NCBI RefSeq assembly: GCF_001187435.1
Contig: NZ_LFXA01000002.1
Coordinates: 682,001 to 746,000 of the forward strand
Direction of reading: 5' to 3'
Length of the DNA: 64,000 nucleotides
DNA from: Streptomyces caatingaensis
GTDB lineage: Bacteria; Actinomycetota; Actinomycetes; Streptomycetales; Streptomycetaceae
The notes below the pieces were generated by a model. The model had not been told where the DNA came from. It did no database searches and saw nothing but the letters and a program-made list of their open reading frames with translations. Below are positions 63,532 to 64,000 of the stretch, piece after piece. Positions within the stretch are counted from its first letter, which is position 1. The number at the start of each line of letters is the position of its first letter. Position numbers and translations under genes: made by a program.

Positions 63532-64000
63532 TCAGGCGGGCGTCGGCTCCACGGGACCGGCCCCGGCGTCGGGCTCGGGGGCCGGGTCGCCGGCGTCCCG
63601 CTCCAGGAACTCCTCGCGGATCTCGCGGGGCCCGAAGGGCCAGATCCGCTCGTAGCGCGCCCAGCCGAGGAACGCGACGCAGCCCGCCGCGAACCAGGCG
63701 AGCGACCACTCGATGGGGTGCCGCCCCGGGGAATTGCGGTCCGCGTAGCCGTAGATGACGAGCCAGCCGACGAGCGCCACCAGACTCGGCAGCGGATAGA
63801 GCCACATCCGGTACGGGCGGCGCAGCCGGGGCTGGCGGCGGCGCAGCACGGTGACGGCGGCGATCTGGCCGAGCGCCTGCACCAGGACCATGACGGTGGT
63901 CAACAGCTGGATGAGCGTGGCCAGATCGGTGTGACGGCCGATCAGGAAGCCGGCGCAGCCGATCGCCCCCATGGTCAGCAGTCCGAGGACCGGGAAGCGG
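63532..64000 (-). CDS. APC-family amino-acid permease, C-terminal part (cut by window edge)
   Basis: The frame is open to the right edge, so only the last 155 or so residues are visible. They contain three or four membrane helices of an APC/LAT-type transporter end: VLVQALGQIAAVTVLRRRQP, then RLRRPYRMWLYPLPSLVALV, GWLVIYGYADR and SLAWFAAGCVAFLGWAR, with a charged tail. RRPYRMWLYPLP is a typical APC motif. Substrate is not deducible from this part. Confidence 0.85.
   Translation of the reverse strand, partial: RFPVLGLLTMGAIGCAGFLIGRHTDLATLIQLLTTVMVLVQALGQIAAVTVLRRRQPRLRRPYRMWLYPLPSLVALVGWLVIYGYADRNSPGRHPIEWSLAWFAAGCVAFLGWARYERIWPFGPREIREEFLERDAGDPAPEPDAGAGPVEPTPA

Overview
The window looks like chromosomal DNA from a Streptomyces-type actinomycete. 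Base composition is very high in GC, GTG starts are common, and genes are often coupled by 4-base overlaps. The gene content is typical of the group: a SapB-type (ram/amf) lanthipeptide locus, a short chaplin, PP2C and anti-sigma switch proteins, a SigB-like sigma factor, panD, tsaD, an aerobic-type cobalamin pathway, and many secreted hydrolases. I see no tRNA, rRNA, CRISPR array, insertion sequence or phage module. All functions are inferred from reading translations; no database search was run.

Layout. 1-6.4 kb (minus strand): a class III lanthipeptide operon encoding a LanKC synthetase, a 41-residue AmfS/RamS-like precursor too short for ordinary gene calling, and two ABC exporter half-transporters, the second cut by the left edge. 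An ATP-grasp protein with a long disordered tail is divergent from it. 9-15 kb: a small membrane protein, two XRE regulators, a DUF4360 secreted protein, an RsbW-like ATPase and a PAS-GAF-PP2C phosphatase. 15.4-21.7 kb: two paralogous double-domain Lrp regulators, each divergent from a presumed target (a SAM methyltransferase and an MFS exporter), panD, a SigB-family sigma factor and a chaplin. 22-26.7 kb: an odd zinc-motif SDR, tsaD, cobL and cobM.

26.7-39.7 kb is accessory-like: a DUF1876 protein, an orphan GyrI-like domain, a triple-repeat secreted protein, two exported hydrolases, a DUF3291 protein, and a four-gene operon of an A-Ox-T-TE nonribosomal peptide synthetase of the indigoidine synthetase type, a PptA-like tautomerase, an AMDase/maleate-isomerase-like protein lacking both expected catalytic cysteines, and an MFS exporter, with a divergent FadR-type GntR regulator. 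39.7-51.6 kb resumes cobalamin synthesis (cbiD, cobK, cobIJ, cobH, cobG, and cobN behind a cobalamin riboswitch), interrupted by two alpha/beta hydrolases. 52-64 kb holds a three-gene operon with an XRE-sigma hybrid regulator, a carboxylesterase, a VWA/membrane pair, a trypsin-like protease, an XRE / ImmA-IrrE / MAB_1171c-like membrane operon followed by a P450, a Yip1-like membrane protein and the end of an APC amino-acid permease.

How the parts relate. Two surface-active systems for aerial growth (SapB-like peptide and chaplin) occur within 22 kb. Cobalamin genes form three blocks separated by unrelated genes, with the pigment-type NRPS operon between two of them. The best candidates for something undescribed are the NRPS/tautomerase/cysteine-less AMDase operon, the XRE-sigma fusion operon, and the XRE-protease-membrane-P450 block with its paired palindromes.
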